DNA of 64,000 nucleotides from Myxocyprinus asiaticus (taxonomy: Eukaryota; Chordata; Actinopteri; Cypriniformes; Catostomidae), in NCBI RefSeq assembly GCF_019703515.2, contig NC_059356.1:23626197-23690196 (forward strand), read 5' to 3'. Positions 9,980 to 19,108 of this stretch are shown here, in pieces. The notes under the pieces are model-generated. The model saw only the letters and a list, made by a program, of their open reading frames with translations. It had not been told where the DNA came from and made no database searches. A program made the position numbers and the translations under genes. How positions within the stretch are numbered: the first letter of the stretch is position 1; each line of letters begins with the position of its first letter.

Positions 9980-10560
9980 ACATGTCGAATGTTTTATGTG
10001 TTAAGACGTAAATAAGGCAGTGCTTCAAATGTTGACTTTTGTTCTCCCTCAAATTGTAAAATGGGTTATCACCTCAGATAATCTTTGACTCCATTTATAC
10101 TGAATGCACTACTTAGTTAATACAATATTTCATACAGGACAGTATGGCTTGTTTGAGGAAATATTTAATATATGCCCTTCAAATGAAAAATATTGATTTA
10201 GAATAGTCATTACCATTCAATGTGCATTGATGTTCATCAAATAGCATTTTGCTAGTCATTCAGTGGATCTCATCTCAGTGTAACTGTCTTTTCCTGACTC
10301 ATAATGTAATTGAAACACTTGTTTACAGTAACGTGTGCAGTCTTTAAATAACAATATGTTCCAGAAATCTAACTGGTGTCTGAATTGACCAGATCATGAT
10401 CATATGACCATGATTACTGTCTAATATTATTGTCTTGGCCAGTCATTTATAATGTGTGTAGTAGGCCTACTTTCATTGCATCTTGTTTGCTAGTGAAGTT
10501 GCACCAAACTAACTACTAAAAGAAACACTGTACTTTATAAAGGTCAACAGTTATTTTTTT
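9980..10560. other. no feature recognised upstream of the exon
   Basis: This is AT-rich sequence with no clear repeat boundary, probably the intron before the synaptogyrin exon. The last bases (10550-10571) form a T-rich tract and a TAG acceptor. Confidence 0.4.
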
Positions 10561-10571
10561 TTTCACCATAG

Positions 10572-10806
10572 ATCTTCTCAATAGTGGTGTTTGGATCCAT
10601 AATAAACGAAGGCTACATCAACCATGGCAGTGAGAGGCTCTACTGCGTTTTCAACAAGAACAACAATGCCTGCAACTATGGGACCACCATTAGGCTCATA
10701 CCCTTTTTAGCCTGCATTTTCTTCCTTTTCCTTGACATGAAGTTCCAACAAATCAGCAGTATTAAAGACAGGAAGAAGGCAGTGATGCTGGACATTGGAT
10801 TCTCAG
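10572..10806 (+). CDS. syngr3-like: synaptogyrin internal exon (SYNGR3-like)
   Basis: The exon translates from its first base as IFSIVVFGSIINEGYINHG, then LYCVFNKNNNACNYG, a hydrophobic segment, and MKFQQISSIKDRKKAVML ending DIGFSG. These are landmarks of synaptogyrins, four-pass membrane proteins of synaptic vesicles with a MARVEL domain. It covers the end of the first membrane span, the first luminal loop with its two Cys, and the second span. FQQISS with the following DRK-AV-LD-GFS run is closest to SYNGR3 from memory. Signals are good: a T-rich tract and TAG before 10572, and a GTAAAC donor at 10807. The exon is 235 nt and ends in phase 1 with a G, as expected where the next codon is the family Ala (GCN). 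Oddities are an Arg and a Pro (TIRLIPFLAC) in the second membrane span where the family has small residues. No neighbouring exon was found in the window. Confidence 0.75.
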
Positions 10807-10962
10807 GTAAACAATAAGAGCATGCCAAAACAGATCCAGAATCTCTCTGTGACTGCATGCTATTTTTAAACTGTGAATTGTTCATAGACTTTATGAGGGG
10901 TCTGGCAATGATTCATGATCTCAGCACAGTACAATATTGCCTTCAGATTTTCCCAATTTCAT

Positions 10963-11194
10963 TGCAAAGAGGAGGCAGGAACCGGCTGAACAGTCAACAC
11001 AAATGTTTAATGATATAAATGAACTTAAAACAACATAAACGAGCACAGACACACATGCAGCGCAGCCGTGTGCGTCTCTCTCTCTCCCGAACTGGCGTCT
11101 CCGGCTCCCCCTTTATCTCGCTCTCCCTCTGATCAGCTGATTCAGCGCTGGCCGTGCAGCCTCACGGCCCGGCCACACCCTCCTCCTCGTCACA
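10963..11194 (-). mobile_element. LTR relative of the 6126-6367 LTR
   Basis: AGGCAGGAACCGGCTGAACA at 10974 and the end CTCCTCGTCACA at 11183-11194 match the LTR at 6126-6367, with the middle diverged. The outer end begins TGCAAAGAGG in place of TGTAACAGGG. No primer site or internal region flanks it, so it is a solo or fragmentary LTR. It lies about 160 bp past the synaptogyrin donor, inside the presumed intron. Confidence 0.6.
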
Positions 11195-11199
11195 CTGCC

Positions 11200-12840
11200 A
11201 TTTCTAGGGATGTCCCATTCGCAAAGTCGTTTCTGAAGAAGCCCTCGTTAGATCCTTCAGTTGCTAATAAATGTAGACCAATGAACTTTTAGTCGTCATG
11301 TGATCGTCTGTTGTTACTACAGTGATTAACAATGCAGACAAAAATTTTTTTTTAAAGTAGATGAAATGAGAAAAATGGGTATTTGTAGTTCCAGAAGGCT
11401 GATATTAAGTTTATAACATTTAATAATATAAACAGTAGTGAACTGTTTATATTTTACCATAGACTGTTTCCCCAGCATGCTTTGCATGAGACTTGATGGG
11501 GAGAGTAAATGTTAAAATTAAGACCAATGCTATGTGTTTTTGTGCAAGATGAATAAAGATTTGTAAGTATTTAATGTTCTGTTATGTTGATATTTAGAAG
11601 AGTTTCTGTAATGTTGGAGTTTTGGGGGTTACCATTGTGGTGAAATGTCGAGCTTGAGCTTAAAAGCTCCTGAAATGTAAAGTTTGTAAGTCTTAAAATA
11701 ATTAGTCTAAATGAGTTTAAAATGCATAGTGGAGTACAACCACTTAAACTCTTAAGGTTAAAAAAAAATGAAAAGCATTTGTTGGCGAGGCACAGTAATT
11801 ACAATGAAAATATGTTGTTGTTGTTGTTGCTGTTGTTGTTGTTTTTATTGAATGATCTAACAATGTTATTTCTATTTACAGTAAAAAAAACATGTTTTTT
11901 AATTAATGGTCTACAAATGTTTGTTTTTTAAATGAACAGTCAATACATATAATTTCATTTTATAGTTGAGACATGTCCTTCCAATTTAGTGTGTTAACAA
12001 GCTATTTGAAATTACAATTTAAACATGTTATTTCAGTTTATGGATGAAACACCTATTTCATTTTGCAGTTTAAACATGTTAATTCACTTCACAGTTTAAA
12101 ACTGTTATTTGGCACCCTGTGCTGCCATGCATTTACTGTTATGTATTTTTTGTTTTTTTTACAGTGTATATAAGAAATACATTTTTGAAGATAATTTTTT
12201 ACAGGCAAGATATGAACATAAAACCATATACAAACAGACAACATCTTGCACTCTTGTGTGCTAACATCAAAATCATGAATGAGAATGAATGAATTGAGAA
12301 CATTACTGTGCAGAATTACTAAAATGCATAATAAATGCAGAGTAGCATCTCCAGTATTTCCTGAAGAGAATAGCAAAAAAAAAAAAAAGTTAATGCAGAA
12401 TATGCTAAGCAAAAAAAAAAAGCATGATCTCTGTGTATGAGTTTTGTGACCACACGAGTGTGCAGTATGTACAAACAAATATACATTAAAGTTAGTGTAT
12501 CACCAAGGTTACACTCCTCCATTTATACATTCTGTCTGCATTTAGAGACTTAGCATCAGCAAGAACTGACACAAGCCACCTGTTCTGGGTCTGTCTATTT
12601 TTCCTTCTCACATCCTTCACCATCCATTATTCATGACAGTTAGCAGTTTTTGTTTTCTGCTCTTTGGCCTGTTATACCAGACAAACACAAACAATCCAAC
12701 TCGTTTAACAACTTCAAAACTTCTGAATGCCTTTGCATTCTGATGCCGCCAGCATCAGTATCCTCATACAGAGGCGTGTATGGGAAACTAATAATGTTTA
12801 AAGGGAAATTATTGTGTAAATAACACAATAATTTCACATT
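11200..12840. other. AT-rich intron-like sequence, no gene seen
   Basis: It contains a TTG microsatellite (11813-11845), several loosely repeated phrases CAGTTTAAACATGTTA (about 12010-12100) and A/T runs. Open frames here are low-complexity products. I saw no synaptogyrin exon. Confidence 0.4.
11813..11845. repeat. (TTG)n microsatellite
   Basis: About eleven TTG units with one TGC interruption. Confidence 0.85.
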
Positions 12841-12849
12841 ATTGTGGTC

Positions 12850-12900
12850 GGTCTGTCTGCCTGTCTGTCTGTCTGTTTGTCTGTCAGTCTGGCTGGCTGG
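12850..12900. repeat. (TCTG)n microsatellite
   Basis: An imperfect tetranucleotide array of about twelve units with CCTG, TTTG and GGCTG variants. Confidence 0.85.
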
Positions 12901-13047
12901 AAATAATCCTTCACACAAGTGGTCACTTTTTGTGTGAAGGGACACTTATACATGTATTATAAGGTCATGATATAATTTGTTTCATGGATTTACTAGTATT
13001 TCTATATGTTATAATAAAACATTACACTGAGCAGAAGACGTAATATT

Positions 13048-13394
13048 GGTAACACTTTACAATAAGGATCCATTTGTTAACATTAGTTAACAACATTAGC
13101 TAAAATTAACTAACAATGAACAATATTTTTTATTGTTAATATTGTTATTTATTTGTATTTTAACAATATGTTAATTTCAACATACAGTATAGCCTACTAA
13201 TTCATTTTTAAAATCAAAAGTTGTATTTGTTTACATTAGTTAATGCACCATGGACTAACATCAACAAACAATGATCAACTGTATTTTTACTAGGATAAAG
13301 AAATGCTGTAAAAAATATATTGTTCATTGTTTGTTCATGATACCTAATGCATTAACAAATGTTAAGAAATGGAACCTTATTGTAAAGTGTTACC
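13048..13394. mobile_element. MITE with GGTAACACTTTACAATAAGG ends
   Basis: The terminal inverted repeats are GGTAACACTTTACAATAAGG on the left and CCTTATTGTAAAGTGTTACC on the right. Flanking octamers GTAATATT (13040-13047) and GAAACATT (13395-13402) match at six of eight positions and could be a decayed 8-bp duplication of hAT type. A second copy lies at 47539-47861. It is non-coding. Confidence 0.8.
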
Positions 13395-13399
13395 GAAAC

Positions 13400-13960
13400 A
13401 TTCTGAATGGGATTGTAGCTTTGAGCAAACAATTCTAACTTCACCACATGCTTGCAAGGTAGGCATTTTTGTTGATTACAATTAAAGCGATCTATTATTG
13501 TTGTGAAACATTGTGGTGCTCGCCTGTAATTTAAAGACATGGTCAGAGTTCAATGCGGGTTAACCTGCAATGACCCAGTCACAAGCTGCACTGCTCAAAT
13601 GTTATCATCATAGCTCTGCCAGCGGAGCCACTTAGAGAGAGTCAAACCATGTCAGAACAGCTCCCCTTCGTCTGAGAGAAGGAAACAGCCTTGTGATCTT
13701 ATTCATCCCTGCTTTACCCCTACAAAACACACCTCTGTATTCACTCTGCTCTTTTATATAGCAGAGGGGCCCCAGTGTTAAGCATTTGATTCTGACTGTC
13801 TTGCCTGGAGATAACCACTGTGGCTGTGTATCCAGTGTTTGAAACTGCAGGACTATGAGAGAAGCATACTATTAAAAACCTGAGCTGGAATTTGGGCTGC
13901 ATTTTGTGATTCAGCCTAAAAGGCCTCAGTTATCTGACATGGGAAAAAATGTGAAAGAAA
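13400..13960. other. no gene recognised
   Basis: This looks like unique sequence between two MITEs. A somewhat GC-richer patch at 13550-13700 has no convincing splice sites. Confidence 0.35.
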
Positions 13961-13964
13961 TAGT

Positions 13965-14516
13965 TTAAAGGAACCAAAAAATGAAAATTCTGCCTTTATT
14001 TACTCACCCTCGTGATGTTATGTCATGCCATTATAAAACTGTTATTGCAATACAAGATGAGAATTTTTGTAGAAGTTTCACACAGCTCTTTTCTACAGAA
14101 CTACAGTTCATATAGACATTTGTCTGTTAAACTCCAAGGATGATAAAAGTTTAAGATGACAAAGATGATTAAAGATGACAGGTGCCATATGTCTTATATG
14201 CTATATTCCAAGTCTTCTGAATCCATGTGGGAGCTTTGTGTAAAGAACAGAATTTAAGTCATTATTCACTGATAATCTTCCCCTACAGTAAGCTGTTAAG
14301 AACTGGATCAGCAAACAAATTGTTCTTTTGAATCGGCTATTTCCAATGAACTGGTTGAACTGAATGATTTACAGGTATTTCAGTCAGAATGACTCACAGT
14401 ACTTCTTGAGTTAACAGCTTGCTGGAGTGGAAGATTATAATGAATAATGACTTACATTTTGGTCTGTTCCTCACACAAAGCAATCGAAGGTCTTCAGAGG
14501 ACATTATATACAGCTA
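13965..14516. repeat. foldback MITE, right end lost
   Basis: The left end TTAAAGGAACCAAAAAATG with TTACTCACCCTC belongs to the TTAAAGGGATAGTTCA group. The inner part has an inverted pair, AAGTCATTATTCACTGATAATC (14250-14271) against GATTATAATGAATAATGACTT (about 14432-14452). The element is cut off where the solo LTR begins. Confidence 0.6.
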
Positions 14517-14521
14517 ACAAG

Positions 14522-15192
14522 TGTCAGAGTTCAGCCACTTATGTTGATTGTGTTTTGCTGTCTTTGTGGCTGAGCTCTGACTTCCTTGTTTAGTGTTTTT
14601 GTCTAGTCTATGTGAGAATGCATGGCTTGCCCTTTTTGGCACTGTCATGCATTCTCTTGTCTTGTTGGTTATTGGCATGAATGCATTGGTCTTATGTCAT
14701 TCTTGCGGCATGACTCGTGTCAATTGTTTTGTGTTTGTCTCTTGCGACCTTGGGCGCGCTTCACTTTGCGCTCGCCTTGCGCTGCGCGTCCGGGTCGTGA
14801 TTCGCTCTCATGTTGAGCTGGGGTTCAGCCACTTCGGTCTTGGTTGCATATTTATATGTGGCCGAACCCTCGCATAAATGCCCCATCTTGTCTGTCATTT
14901 GGCATGAGCTGTTTTACCTGTTTGAATTCTCCCCTTTATTAACTCCTCGTGTATACTGTCCTGTGCTGGATTGTTTCACTTCATTACTTTGCTCCTGTCG
15001 TCTTGTGCTCGTGTGTGCTGTCTGCCTCCCCTGTTAGTTTAGTCCTTCTTGTGTTTTTTCTAGTCTGGTATTTGTTTTGTCTTTTCTCCATCGAGAGAGT
15101 TTTGGTTTTGTATGTTTTTCTGTTTTATTTAATAAAAGCTCATTGATGCCATCTGTGCTTGGGTTCTTCCTTAAACACCCCTTTCTGTGACA
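14522..15192 (+). mobile_element. solo LTR with 5-bp target duplication
   Basis: The segment begins TGTCAGAGTTCAGCC and ends CTTTCTGTGACA, the TG...CA form of an LTR. It is flanked by ACAAG at 14517-14521 and again at 15193-15197. A poly-A signal, AATAAAAGCTC, sits at 15129-15139, giving a plus orientation. There is no internal region, so it arose by LTR-LTR recombination of a full element. The length is 671 bp. Related, diverged LTRs occur at 41835-42869 (minus) and perhaps 60027-60524. The open frames inside it are not thought to be genes. Confidence 0.85.
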
Positions 15193-15640
15193 ACAAGTTG
15201 TTTGGAAAAAAATGTTTCGGTGTTTTTTGGTGTTTTTAGCTTGTTTGTATGTTGGTCATTTCTAGAGCTTAGTGGTGGTCACAAACTCTTAATAGTTGCT
15301 TTCACATATATAGCCTTCTCCAGAAAATTACCTGCAATTTTCAGTTTAGAGGTCTGTGTGAACAAGCCCCTTTTGAAAATTCTGGTAAATATAGCACTGG
15401 CTATTTCCTTGAATAAGAAGTTGTAAATTTGCCTGAAAAGTTAAGTTTTAATGTTATGTGTGAACAGAGTCATAAAATGGTTTGAGCACGTATGTAGGTC
15501 AGGACGTGCTCACGTAAGACAAAAAATGTAATCAAAATTGGACAGATAGTAAAATTATTAAATTTAGTCAGAGAATACAAACCAGTAATTGTAAAAATAC
15601 AATTTGCCAGGTTACATGTGTAAAAGCGGCTATTATATAG

Positions 15641-15885
15641 GGGGCAGTGGTAGCTCAGCGGTTAAGGCTCTGGGTTACTGATCAGAAGGTCGGGGGTTCA
15701 AGCCCTAGCACTGCCAAGATGCCACTGTTGGGCCCTTGAGCAAGGCCCTTGACCCTATCTGCTCCAGGGGCGCCGTATCATGGCTGACCCTGCACTCTGA
15801 CCCCAGCTTAGCTGGGATATGTGAAAAAGAAGAATTTCACTGTATATGTGCAAATGTATAATGTGTGATAAATAAAGAAAATTAT
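15641..15885 (+). mobile_element. tRNA-derived SINE with LINE-like tail
   Basis: It starts GGGGCAGTGGTAGCTCAGC with a polymerase III A box (TAGCTCAGCGG) and a B box (GGGGTTCAAGCC) at 15692-15706. A body with GGGCCCTTGAGCAAGGCCCT follows, and it ends TGTGATAAATAAAG. The tail resembles that of a LINE, as in V-SINE-type families. It is likely an inactive copy in good condition. Confidence 0.8.
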
Positions 15886-15954
15886 TAAAATTATTAATTA
15901 TTAATTATTATAAAAGGGGGAAAAAAATGAAGATTTTTCAAAATATCTAATTTT

Positions 15955-16100
15955 TTGTTCCACAGAAGAAAGAAAGTCACACAGGTTTGGAACGGCATGA
16001 AGGTGAGTAAATAATGATAAATATATTTTTTATCATTAGATAAAAATAATGATATATAATGATAAAAAATTTTTATTTTGGGCTGAACTATTCCTTTTAC
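15955..16100. repeat. foldback MITE right-end fragment
   Basis: TTCCACAGAAGAAAGAAAGT, GGTTTGGAACGGCATGAAGG and GGGCTGAACTATTCC match the right half of the TTAAAGGGATAGTTCA family. An internal AT palindrome (ATTATCATT repeats near 16020-16070) separates the two parts. Confidence 0.65.
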
Positions 16101-16104
16101 CATC

Positions 16105-16870
16105 AAATTACAAAGAAAATCGCTATGCTTTATATAGCAACAAACCCAAAGTTAGTGGTAGCAACTTTCCTTGAAACTGCTTTCAACACCTACTATCACA
16201 AGATAAAAACTGATAAATCTTTCAAATGTTGGGAAAAAATTATGAAAATGGATGAACTGTGAACCAGGACCATTTTCAGCCCAAGAGGGCATTACCCAAG
16301 CAATTTATCGTAGTTCCGAAGGATAGTTTAATGAACCTGTTTAATAGACTGTAAAAGAGTTTTTCATACAGGCATATTTTCAGCTGAAAGACCTTGAACT
16401 GCAGTCTGTAAATCATAGTTTCCGGTTGTTCTTTTTTATTTTTTTTAGCTCTCATGATAAATTTCGCAAACAATCCTTTTCGCTGGAGAAGCCTGTTAGT
16501 TTTAACGATAAAGGCACAGGGATGGGAAAGGAAAATCCAGCTTTCTCAGACATTTAGAGAGAGTGTTGGGAGTTGATCCTTTAATCAAATAGAGAGAGTT
16601 TGACTTTGATTTCTTAGTCCTGATTTGTCTTGTTCCTTCTGCTCCAATGCTTCCATTCTTCTTCTTCTCACTAGTTGTCATGATTTATTGATCCAAATAT
16701 AATCCTTTAAACATATCCTCTGACTTCCCTTTGTAGAATGGTGGAAAATCTGTGTGCATATACAATATGCGCGAATGACCACTTTATATCCCACATTTAA
16801 AGACACTAAGTATTTTTTCCCCAGTAAGTTTTACATCTAAAGCAATGGGTAATAATATTTACAAATATGT
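16105..16870. other. AT-rich sequence, no gene recognised
   Basis: I see no repeat ends, RNA genes or exon-like segments here. The open frames are short and low in complexity. Confidence 0.35.
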
Positions 16871-16879
16871 TTAAAAAGG

Positions 16880-17460
16880 TAAAAAAGGTATTTTTTCGTT
16901 CTGGTTCAGAAGTTCTGCAGCCTTCTTTCCAAATGGTAACAGGTTAGAACAAAATAAAAAAAGATAGGTTAATAACGTTAGCGCTAAGGGGTAGGTGAAA
17001 TACCAATAGCAGTGTTGCCAGATCTCGCAAGAGAAACAAGCAAGTTGGTCTGGAAAAACAAGCCCAAAATAAGCCACTTGCCTCATCAAAAGAAGCAAAA
17101 ATAAGCAATTAAATTTGTTGTTAAAAAGGTCTTCATTCGCAGAATGAAGCATCCTCAACAGACAATTAGGCAAAGAAATGTGTGATGCAGCAGTTTCCTT
17201 CAGGATCAAAGCACATGTTTAATTGTTTCGGGCAACATGATTTACTGTGATAAACCCTTTAGCCTTTGGTTTCATAAAAAAATTAGTGAAAAGAAATTAA
17301 CCAGTTATAACCGGTTACCAGCATTTAAAAATAACGTTATCAATCTGGAACAATTAAAAAATCACTTTGTTCCCGTTTTCGGTTCTGTTCTGCAAAAAAA
17401 TTTAAAATATCGTTTTCGGTTTCCATTTTCATTCCTTGAACCGTTCCTTAGTCCGTGCAC
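16880..17460. repeat. dispersed DNA-transposon-like repeat
   Basis: Recognisable phrases are GCAGTGTTGCCAGATCTCGC at about 17005 and, toward the right, TTCCTTGAACCGTTCC near 17435. Both are common in dispersed non-coding teleost repeats. Boundaries and class could not be fixed. Confidence 0.4.
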
Positions 17461-17469
17461 ATGACCAGC

Positions 17470-18445
17470 CAAATACTAGGCTACTCATTTGCATCTCTGT
17501 ATTCCACCTATTATCAGACACTACTCAGAATAAATTAAGCATGGATGACAAATATGCAGAGAATAAGCTATTTCTGCACTCATATTGGCAATCGAAAACA
17601 TTTGTTTTTGATGTTTATTCTGTATACAAGCTGAAACGTGTCAGTATAAAGTCCAAGATGACTGTCGTATTGGGCATCGTAATATTAAGGAGAGTGTGAT
17701 TGAACAGGAGAACAACATAAACACACATGCATAACAACTAGTAGACTTTTACCTAACCTGGCTATAGAGATCAGTATTTGTGCTTGTGCAAGTGTGTGTA
17801 GCTATGAGTCTTAAAAAGTGAGCATAATTTGTGAAGGTTGTGAGAGAACAATTTTCTACAGCTCATTTTGAGATTCTGAAATCATGTTTACACACACAGG
17901 GAGAAAAAGGAAACACACAAAAAAAAGTGAATTACAGCTGTACATACAGATACAGACATGCACAACAGACACACACACGCAAATAGAGTTTCATGAAGAG
18001 GTGCACAATCACAGCCAGACCATTTGATGACGAGATATTGGGAGGAAAGCTGTTTGAAATTGTCTAGCTGAGTTCCCAAAAGGCTCAGAGAGCCATCATC
18101 TTCAAGTGCTGCTCTAACAACCCAGCCCACACACAGAGACACACACATACACACAGGCGTAGTCCCTACATAAGGACAAGGGACAGCTTCATTTTCACAG
18201 AAAATAAATTCAATTTCATTACAAAAGAGTTCACTTCATCTCTCTAATCCTCAGCCTCAGTCTCTCTTGTAAAGGTTACTGATATGGAGAGACACAGGGT
18301 TTCAGTAATAATGTACCAGGGTGAAGGCCTGTCATCATTAATAGTGAATAAAAAACAACAACGTCTGATATACAATGCTTTCAAGCAGGCTGTACCCCCA
18401 CTAACCCCATGAGACCTGCAGACACAAATAAATACACTGAAATAT
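17470..18445. other. no gene recognised
   Basis: This AT-rich stretch contains interrupted CA repeats on the plus strand (about 17890-17990 and 18125-18160). The apparent ORFs on the minus strand are the translation of those dinucleotide runs. Confidence 0.4.
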
Positions 18446-18451
18446 ATAACA

Positions 18452-18700
18452 GGAATTTCTGACACCAACTTTGGTGGGATGGTCCCAAATCTGACCCACT
18501 ACCCAGGCGAGTGAACAGACACGTTACACACATAATTATACTATATATCTAAATCTGACCCACTACCCAGGTGAGTGAACAGACACGTTACATACACTAT
18601 TATATATGTATAGTATAATAGTGTGTGTAACGTGTCTGTTCACTCGCCTGGGTAGTGGGTCAGATTTGGGACCATCCCAACAAAGTTGGTGTCAGAAATT

Positions 18701-18702
<2 letters not shown>
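18452..18702. repeat. palindromic repeat with an extra internal unit
   Basis: A left arm (18452-18543) beginning GGAATTTCTGACACCAAC is complementary to a right arm (18609-18702) ending GTTGGTGTCAGAAATTCC. Between them lies a second, direct copy of the inner part (about 18550-18608) with the phrase GTGAACAGACACGTTACA. One word is thus present twice on plus and once on minus. AT-rich sequence on both sides and a TA array to the right suggest a TA-targeting MITE. Confidence 0.75.

Positions 18703-18747
<45 letters not shown>
18703..18747. repeat. (TA)n microsatellite
   Basis: About twenty-two TA units lie directly between the palindrome and the next MITE. Confidence 0.9.
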
Positions 18748-18750
<3 letters not shown>

Positions 18751-19106
18751 TACTGTGCAAATGTTTTAGGCACTTGTGAAAAATGTTGCATAGTGAGGAT
18801 TTCATCAAAATTAATGCCTTAAGTAGTTTTCATTTATCAATGAACGTCATATAAAGTCCAGTAAACATAAAAATGCTAAATCAATATTTGGTGTGACCAC
18901 CTTTGCCTTCAAAACAGCACTGATTCTCCTAGGTACACTTGGATTTCACAGTGTTTCTTGGTTGTTGGCAGAAAGGGCTCCCTGTTCTTCTATTCTGTTC
19001 TTTTTGCAATGTTTGGAAGTCTGCGGTTTATATTTCCTATTGACACACTAAAGCTGAAGATATAAATAACCAATGCCAATGTTTTAGGCCTTTTAGGTAA
19101 TATATA
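18748..19106. mobile_element. Tc1/mariner-type MITE
   Basis: It begins CAGTACTGTGCAAATG followed by TTTTAGGCAC, and near the other end the phrase AATGTTTTAGGCC recurs. The interior includes TCAATATTTGGTGTGACC and TTCAAAACAGCACTGATTC, phrases seen in dispersed fish Tc1-related elements. It is non-coding and flanked by TA-rich sequence. Confidence 0.55.
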
Positions 19107-19108
19107 TA

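Noticed and set aside
14593..15146. Overlapping plus-strand ORFs of 64-94 codons, hydrophobic and Cys-rich
   Set aside because: They lie wholly inside the solo LTR bounded by ACAAG, overlap in different frames and reflect its TG/TC-rich composition.
15641..15710. Functional tRNA gene
   Set aside because: A and B boxes are present, but the sequence lacks a full cloverleaf and continues into a SINE body and LINE-like tail; the same applies to 55593-56022 and 56137-56337.
18703..18747. TA array as an origin or regulatory AT tract
   Set aside because: It is a plain TA microsatellite between TA-targeting elements; nothing in the sequence supports a replication or promoter role.
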